Shown: positions 25,501 to 32,428 of the stretch, piece after piece
Layout of the letters: the number at the start of each line of letters is the position of its first letter
Position numbering within the stretch: the first letter of the stretch is position 1
NCBI RefSeq assembly: GCF_900547735.1
Contig: NZ_URHZ01000001.1
Location: 116,789 to 180,788, forward strand
Direction: 5' to 3'
Source of the DNA: an uncultured Clostridium sp.
GTDB lineage: Bacteria > Bacillota > Clostridia > Lachnospirales > Lachnospiraceae
DNA length: 64,000 nucleotides
Notes under the pieces: model-generated
Seen by the model: the letters and a program-made list of their open reading frames with translations, nothing else
Told to the model about the DNA's origin: nothing
Database searches by the model: none
Position numbers and translations under genes: made by a program

Positions 25501-27405
25501 ATGACAAAAAAACAGAAAAAGCAGCTTGGCCGCATTCTTGCCGCCATCGCTATTTTTATTCTTTCGTCCCTGCTTCTGCCGGGACCCGGGGCAAAGACGG
25601 CCGGTTATCTCGTCTGTTATGCCGTGATTGGCTGGGATATTGTGTGGAAAGCGGTAAAGAATATTCTGAACGGACAGGTGTTTGATGAAAATTTCCTGAT
25701 GACCGTTGCGACGGTCGGAGCGCTCTGCCTGGGCGAATATGCGGAGGGTGTTGCGGTCATGCTGTTCTATCAGGTGGGAGAGCTGTTCCAGAGCTACGCG
25801 GTCAGCAGATCACGCCGTTCCATCAGCAGCCTGATGGATATCCGTCCCGATTATGCCAATCTGGTGAGGGATGGAAAAACGGTCCGGGTGGATCCGGAAG
25901 AAGTGCAGGCGGGCGATATGATTGTCATCAGAGCCGGGGAACGGGTGCCGTTAGACGGAGTGGTGACGGACGGAACCTCATCGCTGGATACCTCGGCCCT
26001 GACCGGTGAATCCATGCCGCGGGAGGTGGCCGCAGGCGGCGAAGTGATCAGCGGGTGCATCAACCAGTCGGGAACTCTCAGGGTGCGCGTATCCAAGGCA
26101 TACGGTGAATCTACCGTATCAAAGATTCTGGACCTGGTGGAGAATGCCGGCAGCAAGAAGTCGAAATCGGAGGCATTTATCACACGTTTTGCAAGGTATT
26201 ATACACCGGTGGTTGTAATCGCGGCGGTATTGCTGGCCGTAGTGCCTCCGCTAATCCTGGGTCAGGGTTTTGCCATGTGGATTGAGCGGGCTCTGACGTT
26301 TCTCGTCATATCATGCCCATGTGCGCTTGTGATTTCAGTGCCTTTAAGTTTTTTCGGAGGAATAGGCGGAGCTTCAAAATGCGGAGTCCTGATTAAGGGC
26401 AGTAATTATCTGGAGGCGCTTGCAGACACCGGGACGGTAGTATTTGATAAAACGGGTACGCTTACAAAAGGCACATTTGCCGTCAGCGGCCTGTACCCCG
26501 AGGGCGTCACGAAGGAGGAACTGCTTTATCTGGCCGCCTGTGCGGAGAAGGATTCTGGCCATCCAATCTCACGTTCTATCAGAACCGCCTGCGGCAGGGA
26601 GCCGGACGGCAGCCGCATTACGGATGTAAAAGAAATTGCGGGCCGCGGCGTTGCGATTGTGATGGACGGCAAGTCCGTACTGGCCGGAAATGCAAAAATG
26701 ATGGAGCGGGAAAATATCAGCTTCACTCCTGTCAATGAACCGGGAACCGTCATTTATGTGGCAAGGGGCGGAAAATATGCAGGAGCCATTCTGATAGAGG
26801 ATGAGATAAAGGACGATGCGGCTTTTGCCATCCGTGACCTGAAGAATTCCGGCGTCAGAAAAACAGTGATGCTGACGGGAGACGCCGACGCGGTTGGCCG
26901 GAAAGTGGCTGAGAAGCTTAAACTGGATGAGGTTTATACGGAACTTCTGCCGGCAGATAAGGTCAGCCATATGGAAGAACTTTTAAAGGAGACGGGCGCT
27001 AATGGAAAACTGGCCTTTGTCGGGGACGGTATCAACGATGCTCCGGTGCTGGCAAGAGCGGATATCGGCATTGCCATGGGCGGGCTGGGCTCCGATGCCG
27101 CCATTGAGGCCGCCGATGTGGTTATCATGACGGATGAGCCGTCCAGAATCGCAACAGCCATGCGGATATCCCGGAAGACCCTGCGCATCGTCCGCCAGAA
27201 TATCGTGTTTGCGCTGGGAGTTAAAATACTGGTTCTGATCTTGGGCGCCCTGGGTTTTGCATCCATGTGGGCTGCGGTATTTGCCGATGTGGGCGTGTCC
27301 GTTATTGCCATCCTGAACGCAATCCGCGCTCTGAAGGTGCCGAAGCAGGAGGAGTTTTCCTCCTGCGGGGAAGCAAAAGTGACCGGAAAGACTGCTGCGG
27401 CATAG
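25501..27405 (+). CDS. Heavy-metal P1B-type ATPase (Cd/Zn/Co export type)
   Basis: A 634-residue metal efflux ATPase. No N-terminal heavy-metal-binding CxxC domain is present; the chain starts in the first membrane helices. Motifs: TGES in the actuator domain (ALTGESMPRE), metal site VISCPCALVISVP (Cys near 271-273), phosphorylation DKTGTLTKG (D about 316), SGHPISRS, and GDGINDAPVLARAD. CPC with a downstream DVGVSVIAILNAIRAL helix is the Zn/Cd/Pb subgroup pattern. The C-terminus has a single Cys in FSSCGEAK. An ArsR-type operator lies upstream, and an AraC-type regulator follows. Confidence 0.92.
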   Translation: MTKKQKKQLGRILAAIAIFILSSLLLPGPGAKTAGYLVCYAVIGWDIVWKAVKNILNGQVFDENFLMTVATVGALCLGEYAEGVAVMLFYQVGELFQSYAVSRSRRSISSLMDIRPDYANLVRDGKTVRVDPEEVQAGDMIVIRAGERVPLDGVVTDGTSSLDTSALTGESMPREVAAGGEVISGCINQSGTLRVRVSKAYGESTVSKILDLVENAGSKKSKSEAFITRFARYYTPVVVIAAVLLAVVPPLILGQGFAMWIERALTFLVISCPCALVISVPLSFFGGIGGASKCGVLIKGSNYLEALADTGTVVFDKTGTLTKGTFAVSGLYPEGVTKEELLYLAACAEKDSGHPISRSIRTACGREPDGSRITDVKEIAGRGVAIVMDGKSVLAGNAKMMERENISFTPVNEPGTVIYVARGGKYAGAILIEDEIKDDAAFAIRDLKNSGVRKTVMLTGDADAVGRKVAEKLKLDEVYTELLPADKVSHMEELLKETGANGKLAFVGDGINDAPVLARADIGIAMGGLGSDAAIEAADVVIMTDEPSRIATAMRISRKTLRIVRQNIVFALGVKILVLILGALGFASMWAAVFADVGVSVIAILNAIRALKVPKQEEFSSCGEAKVTGKTAAA

Positions 27406-27473
27406 AAAAACGGCAGAAATGAATTTTCAAACACGCTCCAGGACGGAAAGGCGAAAGAAGGGGAGGAATGGAA

Positions 27474-28397
27474 ATGGAAAAGTACGGCAGGGTAGAAGAA
27501 ATCGGCGAGGCAGTAATACACAGTGAGGAAAGCAGCTCCGTGGAAGTATTTGAGGTCCTGCCGGGAATTAAACTTGTTTACAGCGACTTTTCAGCACGGG
27601 AACGGCAAAGCTGCCCGGGGGAGGAAGGCGAGATCCTGGAGATTGACTACTGCCATGAGGGCCGTGAGGAATGCAGATGGATATGCGGAGATTATCTGTA
27701 TCTGGGGCCGGGGGATCTCTGCATCACGAGGAGGGAGAGCAGCAGCCCCTCCCTCCGGTTTCCGACAGGGCGATACCGCGGGATTACCGTGGTGTTGAAC
27801 CTGACCGTTCTCCGGACGGTCCCCCTTCCTCTTTTAGACAGCCGGACCCTGGCTCTCGAAGGGATGGCGGATAAATTCTGCCCCGGCAGTCATTTCTTTG
27901 CAATGCGAGCCAATGATCATATTGCCCACATTTTCTCAGAACTCTATGATATCCCGGAAGCGGTGCGGAGTGATTATTTTAAGATAAAGGTGCTGGAACT
28001 TCTGATGTATCTGCGACTGGTGGATCCGGAGGAACAGCGCCTCGTTGATAGAGAGACAAGGAACCAGATCGGCGTTGTAAAAAATATAAAGGAACGGCTG
28101 TGTGAAGACCTGTCACAGGAAGTTACCATTGAAGGGCTGGCGAGAGAATTCTGTATCAGCAAAACCGCGCTGAAGTCAAATTTTAAACTGCTTTATCACG
28201 CGTCCGTCAAGGATTATCTGCGCCGGCTCCGGATGGAACGCGCAGCAGAACTTCTTATTCATACCGAAATTCCGGTGAGCGGTATCGCATCGCAGGTGGG
28301 ATATGCAAACCGGAGTAAATTTGCATCCGTTTTCAAACAACATCATGGAATCTCACCAATGGAGTACCGCAGAAAATGCAGACATGGAGAAAGGTAA
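27474..28397 (+). CDS. AraC family transcriptional regulator
   Basis: A 307-residue AraC/XylS-type regulator. Two helix-turn-helix units occupy about 215-305 (VTIEGLAREFCISKTALKSNF and GIASQVGYANRSKFASVFKQHHG, ending ISPMEYRR). The N-terminal about 200 residues match the sensory part of PchR-like siderophore regulators in layout (GDYLYLGPGDLCI). PchR-type control of iron genes would fit the neighbourhood but is inference. ATG at 27474 is 7 nt after GGAGG; the ATG at 27468 is too close. It lies 68 bp after the P-ATPase and may share its transcript. Confidence 0.85.
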   Translation: MEKYGRVEEIGEAVIHSEESSSVEVFEVLPGIKLVYSDFSARERQSCPGEEGEILEIDYCHEGREECRWICGDYLYLGPGDLCITRRESSSPSLRFPTGRYRGITVVLNLTVLRTVPLPLLDSRTLALEGMADKFCPGSHFFAMRANDHIAHIFSELYDIPEAVRSDYFKIKVLELLMYLRLVDPEEQRLVDRETRNQIGVVKNIKERLCEDLSQEVTIEGLAREFCISKTALKSNFKLLYHASVKDYLRRLRMERAAELLIHTEIPVSGIASQVGYANRSKFASVFKQHHGISPMEYRRKCRHGER

Positions 28398-28429
28398 ACC
28401 TTATTGATAATAATTCTCTTCTAAAACTA

Positions 28430-28478
28430 TAGACAAGGCATGCGGTGTTTGTGTATAATGCAGTTAGTTGAAACTAAC
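28430..28478 (+). promoter_or_regulatory. DUF2325 promoter with iron-type operator, site C
   Basis: TAGACA (28430-28435), 18-bp spacer, consensus TATAAT (28454-28459), then GTTAGTTGAAACTAAC (28463-28478), a perfect 7-2-7 palindrome across the start of transcription. It is the best copy of the operator set. Confidence 0.8.
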
Positions 28479-28521
28479 TCACGGAAATACAATATAACTT
28501 ATCAGGACAGGAGAGTGAATT

Positions 28522-28803
28522 ATGAGTGTAGTTATCGTAGGCGGACATGACCGTATGGTAGGACAGTACAAGAAAATTTGTAAAAATTATAAATGTAAAG
28601 CAAAGGTGTTTACGCAGATGCCGGCGGATCTCGATAAGAAAATAGGATGTCCGGACATCCTGGTGCTCTTTACAAACACCGTCTCCCACAAGATGATTAA
28701 ATGCGCGCTGGGCGAAGTGGACAGCGAGAGGACGGATATTGTGCGCTGCCATACCAGCAGCGGAACGGCGCTTACGGAAATTCTGGAACAGCGCTGTTCT
28801 TGA
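28522..28803 (+). CDS. DUF2325 domain protein
   Basis: A 93-residue single-domain protein: MSVVIVGGHDRMVGQYKKI opens a Rossmann-like strand-loop-helix, followed by PDILVLFTNTVSHKMIK and RCHTSSGTALTEIL. DUF2325 proteins are small, of unknown function, and often found near ferrous-iron uptake or stress genes in Firmicutes. The strong promoter with a perfect iron-type operator supports an iron-linked role. The TGA stop codon lies inside a 43-bp repeat copy. Confidence 0.85.
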   Translation: MSVVIVGGHDRMVGQYKKICKNYKCKAKVFTQMPADLDKKIGCPDILVLFTNTVSHKMIKCALGEVDSERTDIVRCHTSSGTALTEILEQRCS

Positions 28804-28842
28804 GTGGCAATGAAAAGTTCGCGAAGCGTGCTTTCCGTTGTT
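28800..28842 (+). repeat. 43-bp hairpin repeat, copy 2
   Basis: Same element as at 8276-8318, with CTTTCC in place of CTTTTC near the end. It supplies the stop codon of the DUF2325 gene. Confidence 0.9.
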
Positions 28843-28890
28843 AAAAAACTTGCAGCCGGTAAAAGCGGAACATGGAAATTAAATAAATAT

Positions 28891-28926
28891 AAGGCGGCGC
28901 AATAAACAGGTTGTGCCGCCTTTTTT
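28891..28926 (+). terminator. Terminator of the DUF2325 gene
   Basis: AAGGCGGCGCAA (28891-28902) pairs with TTGTGCCGCCTT (28911-28922, one mismatch), followed by a T-run. Confidence 0.85.
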
Positions 28927-28927
28927 C

Positions 28928-28970
28928 TTGAGTGGCAATGAAAAGTTCGCGAAGCGTACTTTTCGTTGTT
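28928..28970 (+). repeat. 43-bp hairpin repeat, copy 3
   Basis: Directly after the T-run of the preceding terminator; the variant with GCGTACTTTTC, in which the A can still pair with T of the opposite arm. Confidence 0.9.
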
Positions 28971-29016
28971 ACAAAACGCATTTCAATCGGTCCATTGTAC
29001 AAAATGAAAAAAATTA

Positions 29017-29073
29017 TTGACATTTAGGTTATACAGTGCTAACCTAAAAATAAAAGTTAGTTGAGTATAACTC
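29017..29073 (+). promoter_or_regulatory. feoA promoter with two inverted repeats, site D
   Basis: TTGACA (29017-29022), 17-bp spacer and TAACCT (29040-29045). TTAGGTTA (29024-29031) and TAACCTAA (29040-29047) are perfect inverted arms across the promoter. A second site GTTAGTTGAGTATAAC (29056-29071) matches 13 of 16 bases of the DUF2325 operator and lies after the -10. Confidence 0.75.
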
Positions 29074-29128
29074 GGGAAATGTACATAAAATTATCGTAAC
29101 GGGAAGAACAAAGAAAAGGAGAATCCGT

Positions 29129-29347
29129 ATGCCTTTGACAATGGCAAGAGAAGGGGATGTAACATCGATCAGACGGCTCTGCGGAAAAGAAGAGGTGCGC
29201 AGCCACCTGAAAAGCATGGGCTTTGTGCCGGGGACGTGTATGAGAGTAATTTCCATCCGCGACGGCAACGTGATTGTGACGGTTAAAAATATACGGGTTG
29301 CAATCGGGAGAGAGATGGCGGACAAAATTATAGTACTGGCCGGGTAG
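29129..29347 (+). CDS. feoA: FeoA family protein
   Basis: A 72-residue SH3-like small cytosolic protein of the FeoA family, which assists the FeoB ferrous-iron transporter. Marks: MPLTMAREGDVTSIRRLCGKEEVRSHL then the conserved GFVPGT (LKSMGFVPGTCMRVIS) and IAIGREMADKIIV-like ending (VAIGREMADKIIVLAG). ATG follows AAAGGAGAA. No feoB is present downstream; instead a Fur-like gene follows. It may serve a FeoB encoded elsewhere or have been co-opted. Confidence 0.92.
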   Translation: MPLTMAREGDVTSIRRLCGKEEVRSHLKSMGFVPGTCMRVISIRDGNVIVTVKNIRVAIGREMADKIIVLAG

Positions 29348-29348
29348 G

Positions 29349-29382
29349 CGGCAGCGCAAGAGTTCCGCAAGCGGAACTCTTG
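29349..29382 (+). terminator. Perfect hairpin after feoA preceded by CGGCAGCGC
   Basis: CGGCAGCGC (29349-29357) leads into arms CAAGAGTTCCGC (29357-29368) and GCGGAACTCTTG (29371-29382) with a 2-nt loop. No T-run follows, so it may be a repeat-type hairpin or RNA-stabilising end. Confidence 0.55.
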
Positions 29383-29396
29383 GTTCATGATATTTG

Positions 29397-29412
29397 GTTA
29401 GCTTGGACTAAT
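29397..29412 (+). promoter_or_regulatory. Iron-type operator, site E (fur-like gene)
   Basis: GTTAGCTTGGACTAAT keeps the TTAG-N6-CTAA spacing. It stands 42 bp before the Fur-like start. No clear promoter hexamers were found around it. Confidence 0.5.
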
Positions 29413-29453
29413 CTTTTCCGGGCTGGTTTGGTACGGGAATAAGGAGGACCGAT

Positions 29454-29717
29454 ATGTGGCAGAAAGAACAGGTAATTGAAGAATTCCAGAAAAGGGGAAA
29501 GAGAATAACGGGACAGCGGGAAATGCTTCTGGACGTGCTCCTGGAAGGAAACTGGACCAGTTGCAAAGATGTCTATTATGAGGCAAAAAAAAGAGATCCC
29601 AAACTGGGGATGGCAACCGTTTACCGGACGGTCAACGCTCTGGAGGAAATTGGGATTCTGACCAGGACTTACCGCTATTCTTTCCCGCCCAGGGAGAACG
29701 AAAATATGGATAGTTGA
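29454..29717 (+). CDS. Short Fur-family protein with DNA-binding domain only
   Basis: An 87-residue protein matching the N-terminal winged helix of Fur: EFQKRGKRITGQREMLLDVL, then YYEAKKRDPKLGMATVYRTVNALEEIGIL (split here by the conserved ATVYRT recognition helix). It stops at about residue 87 and lacks the metal-binding dimerisation domain (no HHxH or CxxC motifs), while complete Fur proteins have about 140-150 residues. The ending YRYSFPPRENENMDS is not Fur-like. Short Fur-like proteins occur in Clostridia beside iron genes, and the C. difficile ferrosome locus is reported to begin with a small regulator (fezX); equivalence is only a possibility. Start ATG after AAGGAGG. Confidence 0.8.
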   Translation: MWQKEQVIEEFQKRGKRITGQREMLLDVLLEGNWTSCKDVYYEAKKRDPKLGMATVYRTVNALEEIGILTRTYRYSFPPRENENMDS

Positions 29718-29738
29718 GTAAATTTCTCAACAAGCCAT

Positions 29739-29775
29739 ATTAGAATTGACTAACCTGGAAAATATTGGTTATTAT
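29739..29775 (+). promoter_or_regulatory. Promoter and iron-type operator of the ferrosome-like genes, site F
   Basis: ATTAGAATTGACTAAC (29739-29754) keeps TTAG-N6-CTAA. The -35 TTGACT (29746-29751) lies inside it, with TATTAT (29770-29775) 18 bp further on, so a bound protein would cover the -35. Confidence 0.65.
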
Positions 29776-29822
29776 CCAGGTGACAAAGCAAAAGAAAATT
29801 CCCGTAAAGGAAGTGACACAAG

Positions 29823-29903
29823 ATGAAGAATCACAGATTCTGGGCATGGGCCATGGTATTTTGTTTTGTAATGACAATGTACACAGGGTACAGGCACAAA
29901 TAG
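29823..29903 (+). CDS. 26-residue membrane peptide
   Basis: A frame MKNHRFWAWAMVFCFVMTMY then TGYRHK, with AAGGAAG 11 nt upstream. It is one short transmembrane helix flanked by positive charges. The stop overlaps the ribosome site of the next gene. Similar tiny peptides with an N-terminal K-x-H-K/R-F-W pattern and a T-G-Y ending precede related genes in other Clostridia as I recall them, which supports it being real. Function unknown. Confidence 0.5.
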   Translation: MKNHRFWAWAMVFCFVMTMYTGYRHK

Positions 29904-29915
29904 GAGGACAAAAGA

Positions 29916-30236
29916 ATGATGGATTGTTTAAACTGGAAAAAAGCAGGTCTGTTTTTGGGCGGCGTGCTGTTTGGAACAGCCGGTGTCAAGATTCTGGGAA
30001 GCAATGATGCCAAGAAATTCTACATAAACAGCCTGGCGGCAGGGCTTCGGGCAAAGGACTGCGTGATGGCTACGGCTACGAATATTCAGGAGAATGCGGA
30101 AGACATCATGGCAGAAGCAAAAGAAATTAATGAAAAACGCAGACAGCAGGAAGTATTTGAGGACGAAAGCGGTGAGAAAACCGTGGAAGATTTCAAAGAA
30201 ACAGAAACCGCTCCCGCCGCCGCGGCAGAGGAGTAA
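29916..30236 (+). CDS. DUF6110-like membrane-anchored protein, possible FezA counterpart
   Basis: A 106-residue protein. The N-terminus MMDCLNWKKAGLFLGGVLFG runs into a hydrophobic glycine-rich segment (residues about 10-27), followed by GSNDAKKFYINSLAAGLRAKDCVM and a long charged helix rich in Glu and Lys. This layout fits DUF6110 proteins and the small hydrophobic FezA component reported for ferrosomes, the membrane-bounded iron granules of Desulfovibrio and C. difficile. It is directly upstream of a P1B ATPase. The assignment to FezA is inference from context. Confidence 0.6.
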   Translation: MMDCLNWKKAGLFLGGVLFGTAGVKILGSNDAKKFYINSLAAGLRAKDCVMATATNIQENAEDIMAEAKEINEKRRQQEVFEDESGEKTVEDFKETETAPAAAAEE

Positions 30237-30246
30237 AGAGGTATCC

Positions 30247-30279
30247 GCCCGGGGAGAAGAATTCCCCGGGCTGTTTTTT
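30247..30279 (+). terminator. Terminator between the DUF6110-like gene and the ATPase
   Basis: GCCCGGGGA (30247-30255) pairs perfectly with TCCCCGGGC (30263-30271), then TGTTTTTTG. It should reduce read-through into the ATPase gene 46 bp later. Confidence 0.85.
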
Positions 30280-30325
30280 GCAGTAAAGATATATTAATGC
30301 CGGTATACATAAGAGGAGCGCTTTA

Positions 30326-32401
30326 ATGAAATTTATAATCAGACATGAAATAAGAGGCAGGATCCGGATTCACCTGTACCAGAGGGAGATGAGCATCCGC
30401 CAGGCCGATTTACTGGAACACTATCTCAGGGAACTTTCCGGAGTGACCGGGGTGAAGGTATACGACAGGACGGCCGATGCGGTAATTCTCTTCGACGGGG
30501 ACAGGGAGACGGTTCTGAAAGGAATTTGCAAATTTACTTACGACGATGAACGGCTCTGTGAGATTGTACCGAAGAACAGCGGACGGGCGCTGAACCGTGA
30601 ATACAAGGAAAAACTGATCCAGAAAGTTATGATTCGTGCGTTTACAAGGATGTGTCTGCCCATGCGCCTGCGGGCCGTTTATACGACGGCGCGGTCGGTG
30701 CGGTATATGGCAAAGGGGATTGGCTGCCTGCTGAAAAGAAAGCTGGAAGTGGAGGTACTGGATGCAACGGCAATCGCCGTTTCCATCCTGCGCCGCGATT
30801 TCGGAACGGCCGGTTCGGTCATGTTCCTCCTTGGGATTGGCGAACTTCTGGAAGAGTGGACCCACAAAAAGTCGGTGGATGATCTGGCGAGGAGCATGTC
30901 CTTAAACATCACGAAAGTTTGGCAGAATGTGGACGGGACGCAGGTGCTCGTGCCGGTCATCGATATCCGTGAAGGGGACATGGTGACGGTACATATGGGA
31001 AATGTGATTCCGCTCGACGGCGTGGTGGTTTCGGGCGATGCAATGGTGAACCAGGCGTCGATGACGGGAGAGTCGGTTCCCGTAAGAAAAGAGACGGGAA
31101 TGTATGTGTATGCGGGTACGGCCATTGAAGAGGGGGAGATTACGTTATGCGTAAAGAAAGCGGCCGGCGCAACACGGTTTGAACGGATTGTCAGAATGAT
31201 AGAGGAGTCGGAGCAGCTTAAGTCCACGGCGGAGGGAAAAGCCGCCACGCTGGCCGACGCCCTTGTGCCGTGGAGCCTTGGAGGAACGGCTCTCACCTAT
31301 CTTTTGACCGGAAACGCGACAAAGGCGCTGTCCATTCTGATGGTGGATTTCTCATGCGCCCTGAAACTGGCCATGCCCCTCTCCGTACTTTCTGCCATGC
31401 GGGAGGCGGGCGGCTACCGCATCACGGTCAAAGGCGGAAAATATCTGGAGGCGGTTGCCGCGGCGGACACGATTGTATTTGATAAGACCGGGACGCTGAC
31501 AAAGGCAAAGCCGCAGGTGGCGGACGTAGTCGTGTTTAACGGGCAGGAAAAGAACGAACTTCTCCGCCTTGCCGCCTGCCTGGAGGAGCATTTTCCGCAT
31601 TCCATGGCAAACGCCGTTGTCAGCGAGGCGGTGAAACGCGGCCTGGTGCATCAGGAGATGCACTCTAAGGTGGATTACATCGTAGCTCACGGAATCGCCA
31701 CTTATGTGGGTGAGGAGCGGGTTGTCATCGGAAGCTACCATTTTGTCTTCGAGGATGAGGGCTGCCGTATCCCGGAGGATGGAAGAGAGGCATTTGACGG
31801 TCTTCCGGTGGAATACTCCCATCTCTATATGGCGATAGGAGGCACGCTGGCCGCAGTCATCTGTATCGAAGATCCGCTGAGGGAAGAGGCGGATGCCGTG
31901 ATCAGCGCGCTGCACCGTCAGGGTATATCAAAGATTGTCATGATGACGGGAGACAGTGAACGGACGGCCCGGGCGATTGCCGGCCGGGTCGGCGTGGATG
32001 AATATTATTCCGAAGTCCTGCCGGAGGACAAAGCCGGATTTGTGGAAAGTGAAAAGAAAAAGGGCCGCAAGGTCATTATGATCGGGGATGGAATCAACGA
32101 TTCCCCGGCGCTTTCCGCCGCAGACGCGGGAATTGCCATCAGCGAAGGAGCGGAGATTGCCAGAGAAATCGCCGATATCACGATCTCGGAGGACAGCCTC
32201 TTTCAGCTCGTCACACTCCGTGCCATCAGCGACGGCCTGATGCGCAGAATCGACAGGAACTACCGGTTTGTAATCGGCTTTAACCTCGGCCTGATTCTCC
32301 TGGGCGCAGGCGGTGTGATTGCACCGGCCACATCGGCGCTTCTGCACAATACATCCACACTGGCGGTGAGCCTTAAGAGCATGACGAATCTGTTAGATTA
32401 A
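30326..32401 (+). CDS. fezB: P1B-type metal ATPase, FezB-like (ferrosome) type
   Basis: A 691-residue metal-transport ATPase. Residues 1-75 form an HMA-like fold without CxxC (IRHEIRGRIRIHLYQREM). Motifs: TGES (SMTGESVPVRKE), phosphorylation DKTGTLTKAKP (D about 386), and GDGINDSPALSAAD. The membrane metal site is DFSCALKLAMPLSV (about 340) instead of CPC, a substitution found in the P1B-6 group linked to iron and ferrosomes (FezB). The C-terminus NTSTLAVSLKSMTNLLD also fits that group. Start ATG after AGAGGAG. With the DUF6110-like gene and iron operators upstream, loading of Fe(II) into an intracellular compartment is the leading hypothesis; metal efflux is the alternative. Confidence 0.7.
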   Translation: MKFIIRHEIRGRIRIHLYQREMSIRQADLLEHYLRELSGVTGVKVYDRTADAVILFDGDRETVLKGICKFTYDDERLCEIVPKNSGRALNREYKEKLIQKVMIRAFTRMCLPMRLRAVYTTARSVRYMAKGIGCLLKRKLEVEVLDATAIAVSILRRDFGTAGSVMFLLGIGELLEEWTHKKSVDDLARSMSLNITKVWQNVDGTQVLVPVIDIREGDMVTVHMGNVIPLDGVVVSGDAMVNQASMTGESVPVRKETGMYVYAGTAIEEGEITLCVKKAAGATRFERIVRMIEESEQLKSTAEGKAATLADALVPWSLGGTALTYLLTGNATKALSILMVDFSCALKLAMPLSVLSAMREAGGYRITVKGGKYLEAVAAADTIVFDKTGTLTKAKPQVADVVVFNGQEKNELLRLAACLEEHFPHSMANAVVSEAVKRGLVHQEMHSKVDYIVAHGIATYVGEERVVIGSYHFVFEDEGCRIPEDGREAFDGLPVEYSHLYMAIGGTLAAVICIEDPLREEADAVISALHRQGISKIVMMTGDSERTARAIAGRVGVDEYYSEVLPEDKAGFVESEKKKGRKVIMIGDGINDSPALSAADAGIAISEGAEIAREIADITISEDSLFQLVTLRAISDGLMRRIDRNYRFVIGFNLGLILLGAGGVIAPATSALLHNTSTLAVSLKSMTNLLD

Positions 32402-32428
32402 ACCGGCATCGGTAACTGCCTTTTAAAT

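Noticed and set aside
28800..28970. Possible CRISPR array from repeated 43-bp units
   Set aside because: Copies are scattered, not regularly spaced with spacers, and no cas gene is present.
29454..29717. Fur-like gene as a pseudogene
   Set aside because: The short frame has intact signals, and no remainder of the C-terminal domain is visible in any frame downstream; a stable short form is more likely.
29765..30007. 80-codon plus-strand frame before the DUF6110-like gene
   Set aside because: It starts inside the promoter region and overlaps the better supported 26-aa peptide and the DUF6110-like gene in another frame.
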